64,000 bases of DNA from an uncultured Sphingobacteriales bacterium (GTDB lineage: Bacteria > Bacteroidota > Bacteroidia > Chitinophagales > Chitinophagaceae). This document shows, piece after piece, positions 61,773 to 64,000 of the stretch. Location: contig CALKHN010000012.1 of NCBI GenBank assembly GCA_937991535.1, positions 1 to 64,000 on the forward strand, in the 5' to 3' direction. The notes beneath the pieces were generated by a model. That model was not told the origin of the DNA and ran no database searches. It saw only the letters and a list, made by a program, of their open reading frames with translations. Every line of letters starts with the position of its first letter. Position 1 is the first letter of the stretch. The translations under genes were made by a program, and so were the position numbers.

Positions 61773-62726
61773 ATGAAAAAAATCGGAATTCTGCACGGCA
61801 AAGAAAGATCTTTCCCCAATGCTTTTGTAGAAAGGATCAATAGTAAAAAGCCTGATGGTATTGTTGCTGAATCTGTATCTATTGATAAAGTAATGCAGGC
61901 CGCACCAAGCGGGTATGCAGTGATTGTGGACCGAATATCGCAGGACGTTCCCTTTTACCGGGCCTTTCTTAAAAATGCTGCCATCAGCAGTACTGCGGTA
62001 ATTAACAACCCTTTTTGGTGGAGCGCCGATGAAAAATTTTTTAACAACGCTCTTGCTACAAAAATTGGTGTACCTGTTCCCAAAACAGCAATTTTGCCCT
62101 CCAGGAATTTACCGGCAGATACATCGGACGAATCGTTTGCCAATCTTGCTTTTCCATTGGACTGGGAAGGTATTTTTAATTATGTAGGATTCCCTGCTTA
62201 TATGAAACCTTTTGCGGGAGGGGGATGGAAAAACGTATACAGGTTAGACAGCATGGAGGACTTTTTTGATAAGCATGGAGAAACCGGTGAACTTGTAATG
62301 CTGCTCCAGGAAGAGATCGTATTTGATGAATATTACAGATGTTATTGCATAGGTGGCAAGCATGTACGCATTATGCCTTACGAGCCCCGCAATCCGCATC
62401 ACCTGCGTTATGTAAGTGATTTCAAGCCATCACCGGAACGATACCAGCTTATGGAAGAAATTGTACTGCGGCTTAACAAATTTCTTGGCTATGATTTTAA
62501 TACCGTGGAATTCGCGATTCGAAACGGGGTACCTTATGCTATTGACTTCTGTAACCCAGCTCCCGATGCGGATAAAAACAGTGTGGGTGAAGAAAATTTT
62601 GAGTGGGTCGTGGAAACTTCGGCCAATTATGCTATTGAAAGGGCACAAAACTGCAAAGAAGGATCAGATAATCTCACCTGGGGTGAATATGTGAAGCGGA
62701 GTGTAGAAAAGCAGCCATTAATGTAA
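61773..62726 (+). CDS. ATP-grasp ligase (RimK-like)
   Basis: 317 residues. The fold is indicated by AYMKPFAGGGWKNVYR (about residues 145-160, ATP-binding lysine and glycine-rich loop), the MLLQEEIVFDEYYRCYCIGG segment (about 176-195) and the metal-binding TVEFAIRNGVPYAIDFCNPAPD (read as TVEFAI, then YAIDFCNPAP; about 245-266). Such enzymes join a carboxylate to an amine through an acyl-phosphate. With the GCS2-type ligase 115 bases downstream it would form a two-ligase pathway. Substrates unknown. Confidence 0.85.
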   Translation: MKKIGILHGKERSFPNAFVERINSKKPDGIVAESVSIDKVMQAAPSGYAVIVDRISQDVPFYRAFLKNAAISSTAVINNPFWWSADEKFFNNALATKIGVPVPKTAILPSRNLPADTSDESFANLAFPLDWEGIFNYVGFPAYMKPFAGGGWKNVYRLDSMEDFFDKHGETGELVMLLQEEIVFDEYYRCYCIGGKHVRIMPYEPRNPHHLRYVSDFKPSPERYQLMEEIVLRLNKFLGYDFNTVEFAIRNGVPYAIDFCNPAPDADKNSVGEENFEWVVETSANYAIERAQNCKEGSDNLTWGEYVKRSVEKQPLM

Positions 62727-62841
62727 TTTGAAATTTAAGATTTGATATTAATCTATCCGGGGCTGCATATGTCTGTACAAGATGCATCTGGATACCATGG
62801 TACATTCATAATCCCTAACCGCACTAAACAAAACCAACCAT

Positions 62842-63954
62842 ATGGCTAATCTCAATTATAAACAATTTACCCTTGGCGTGGAAGAAGAGTACATGGTAAT
62901 TGACCCCGTTACTTTTGAACTTAAAAGCCATGAACAAAGAATTGTATCGGAAGGACAAAAGATCATAAAGGATAAAGTAAAGGCAGAAATGCACCAGGCA
63001 GTTGTAGAAGTAGGCACGGATGTATGTGAAGATATAGATGCCGCGTATAACGATGTGGGGCTGCTGCGAAAAACCATTGCCGGCATCGCGGGCGATCTTG
63101 GCTTTGCGGTGGGTGCATCAGGTACACATCCTTTCAGTTTGTGGGAAAGGCAGCTTATTACAGATCACATCCGCTATCATGAAATTGTAAATGAAATGCA
63201 GGATGCGGCACGCAGTAATCTTATTTTTGGTTTACATGTGCATGTAGGCATGGAAAGCCGCAGGATGGCTGTACATATTGCCAATTCGGCCAGATATTTT
63301 TTACCACATGTATTTGCGCTCAGTACCAACTCTCCTTTCTGGGAGGGGAGATATACAGGCTTTAAATCATTTCGTACAAAAGTATTCGATAAATTTCCGC
63401 GTACCGGCATACCCGACTATTTTGAAAGCATTGAAGCTTATGATAATTATGTAAACCTGCTGATCAAAACCAATTGCATTGATAACGCAAAAAAAATATG
63501 GTGGGATCTGCGTGTTCATCCTTTTTTTAATACCGTTGAATTTCGTATTTGTGATGTGCCATTAACTGTAGATGAAACCATAGCCATCACCGCTTTGTTT
63601 CAGGCTATATGCGCCAAGCTTTACAAACTCCGCATGGAGAACATGAATTTCATACAATACTCCCGGGCATTGGTAAACGAAAACAAGTGGCGTGCCAGCC
63701 GGTATGGTTTAGACGGGCACCTGATTGATTTTGGCAAAGAAGAAGAAGTAAATACGAGAGTGCTGATATATGAATTGCTTGATTTTGTTGATGATATGGT
63801 AGATCACTTCGGATCGAGACACCGGCTTAGTAATGTGCAAAAAATAATTGACCAGGGTACCGGCGCCGACCGGCAACTGGCTGTTCATGAAAACACAAAA
63901 AGCCTGAGGGCTGTTGCAGCCTATATTCATTCCCAGTTCCTGGCGGAGCTGTAA
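62842..63954 (+). CDS. GCS2-type carboxylate-amine ligase (YbdK-like)
   Basis: 370 residues. Signature GVEEEYMVIDPVTFELK begins about residue 12; also IFGLHVHVGMESRRM (about 128-142), FWEGRYTGFKSFRTKVF (about 167-183) and NTVEFRICDVPLTVDETI (about 230-247). The family couples a glutamate-like gamma-carboxylate to an amine; E. coli YbdK shows weak glutamate-cysteine ligase activity. Here it probably forms an amide with an unknown small molecule. No glutathione synthetase is present. The window ends soon after. Confidence 0.92.
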   Translation: MANLNYKQFTLGVEEEYMVIDPVTFELKSHEQRIVSEGQKIIKDKVKAEMHQAVVEVGTDVCEDIDAAYNDVGLLRKTIAGIAGDLGFAVGASGTHPFSLWERQLITDHIRYHEIVNEMQDAARSNLIFGLHVHVGMESRRMAVHIANSARYFLPHVFALSTNSPFWEGRYTGFKSFRTKVFDKFPRTGIPDYFESIEAYDNYVNLLIKTNCIDNAKKIWWDLRVHPFFNTVEFRICDVPLTVDETIAITALFQAICAKLYKLRMENMNFIQYSRALVNENKWRASRYGLDGHLIDFGKEEEVNTRVLIYELLDFVDDMVDHFGSRHRLSNVQKIIDQGTGADRQLAVHENTKSLRAVAAYIHSQFLAEL

Positions 63955-64000
63955 CAAACATGATCTTACGCTCGCTGTATATTATCTATACATTTTATAA

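Noticed and set aside
63960..64000. Possible start of another gene at the right edge (ATG at 63960, 13 open codons)
   Set aside because: Too short to judge; the sequence MILRSLYIIYTFY has no recognisable match and could be chance.

Overview
The window looks like chromosomal DNA from a member of the Bacteroidetes, most probably the Chitinophagaceae. Evidence: type IX secretion sorting domains on secreted proteins, TonB-dependent outer-membrane receptors, GLPGLI and DUF2807 proteins, lipoproteins with acidic residues after the lipobox cysteine, almost no Shine-Dalgarno sequences, and promoters carrying the Bacteroidetes -7 box TAnnTTTG, often so close to the ATG that the mRNA would have almost no leader. 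No rRNA, phage, integrase, insertion sequence or CRISPR array was seen. One tRNA gene (Cys, GCA) is present.

Layout. 1-10 kb: kdsA, a secreted heavy-metal-binding protein, pyrE, a NUDIX hydrolase, an orphan 820-residue lipoprotein, a hotdog thioesterase, a Crp-type regulator with a DinB protein, and a membrane M48 protease. 10-16 kb: a long palindrome beside a small doubtful ORF, a second DinB protein, a GMC oxidoreductase with a Tat/lipobox partner subunit, a Tat-exported metallophosphatase and a secreted esterase. 16-28 kb: housekeeping genes (coaD, pyrB, rpmI-rplT, arginine decarboxylase, a nucleoside phosphorylase, dapF, corA, NUDIX, queuosine-precursor transporter) around a 1024-residue secreted M43 metalloprotease and tRNA-Cys.

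28.9-43.8 kb: a surface-glycan region. It holds a YfhO-type membrane protein, four glycosyltransferases (GT4-like, unclassified GT-B-like, GT9-like, GT2), three methyltransferases (class I, C-methyltransferase, FkbM), a GDP-mannose-dehydratase-like SDR with an altered catalytic motif and a small helical protein. A convergent 1211-residue adhesin gene splits the region. The later genes overlap or nearly touch and are visibly A+T-richer than their surroundings.

43.9-64 kb: a DNRLRE lipoprotein, a DUF2807 protein, a TPP riboswitch driving a TonB-dependent receptor (thiamine uptake), glgB, an outer-membrane beta-barrel protein coupled to a GLPGLI protein and two small membrane proteins, a RES/Xre toxin-antitoxin pair, ribBA, an Oar-type TonB receptor, and finally esterase, ATP-grasp and GCS2-type carboxylate-amine ligase genes that together look like a small-peptide or amide-forming pathway continuing beyond the window.

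The most promising leads are the ATP-grasp/GCS2 cluster, the leader organisation of the thiamine receptor, the SDR with Tyr-x3-Arg, the 10.1-kb palindrome and the orphan lipoprotein. None can be called a new system from sequence alone.
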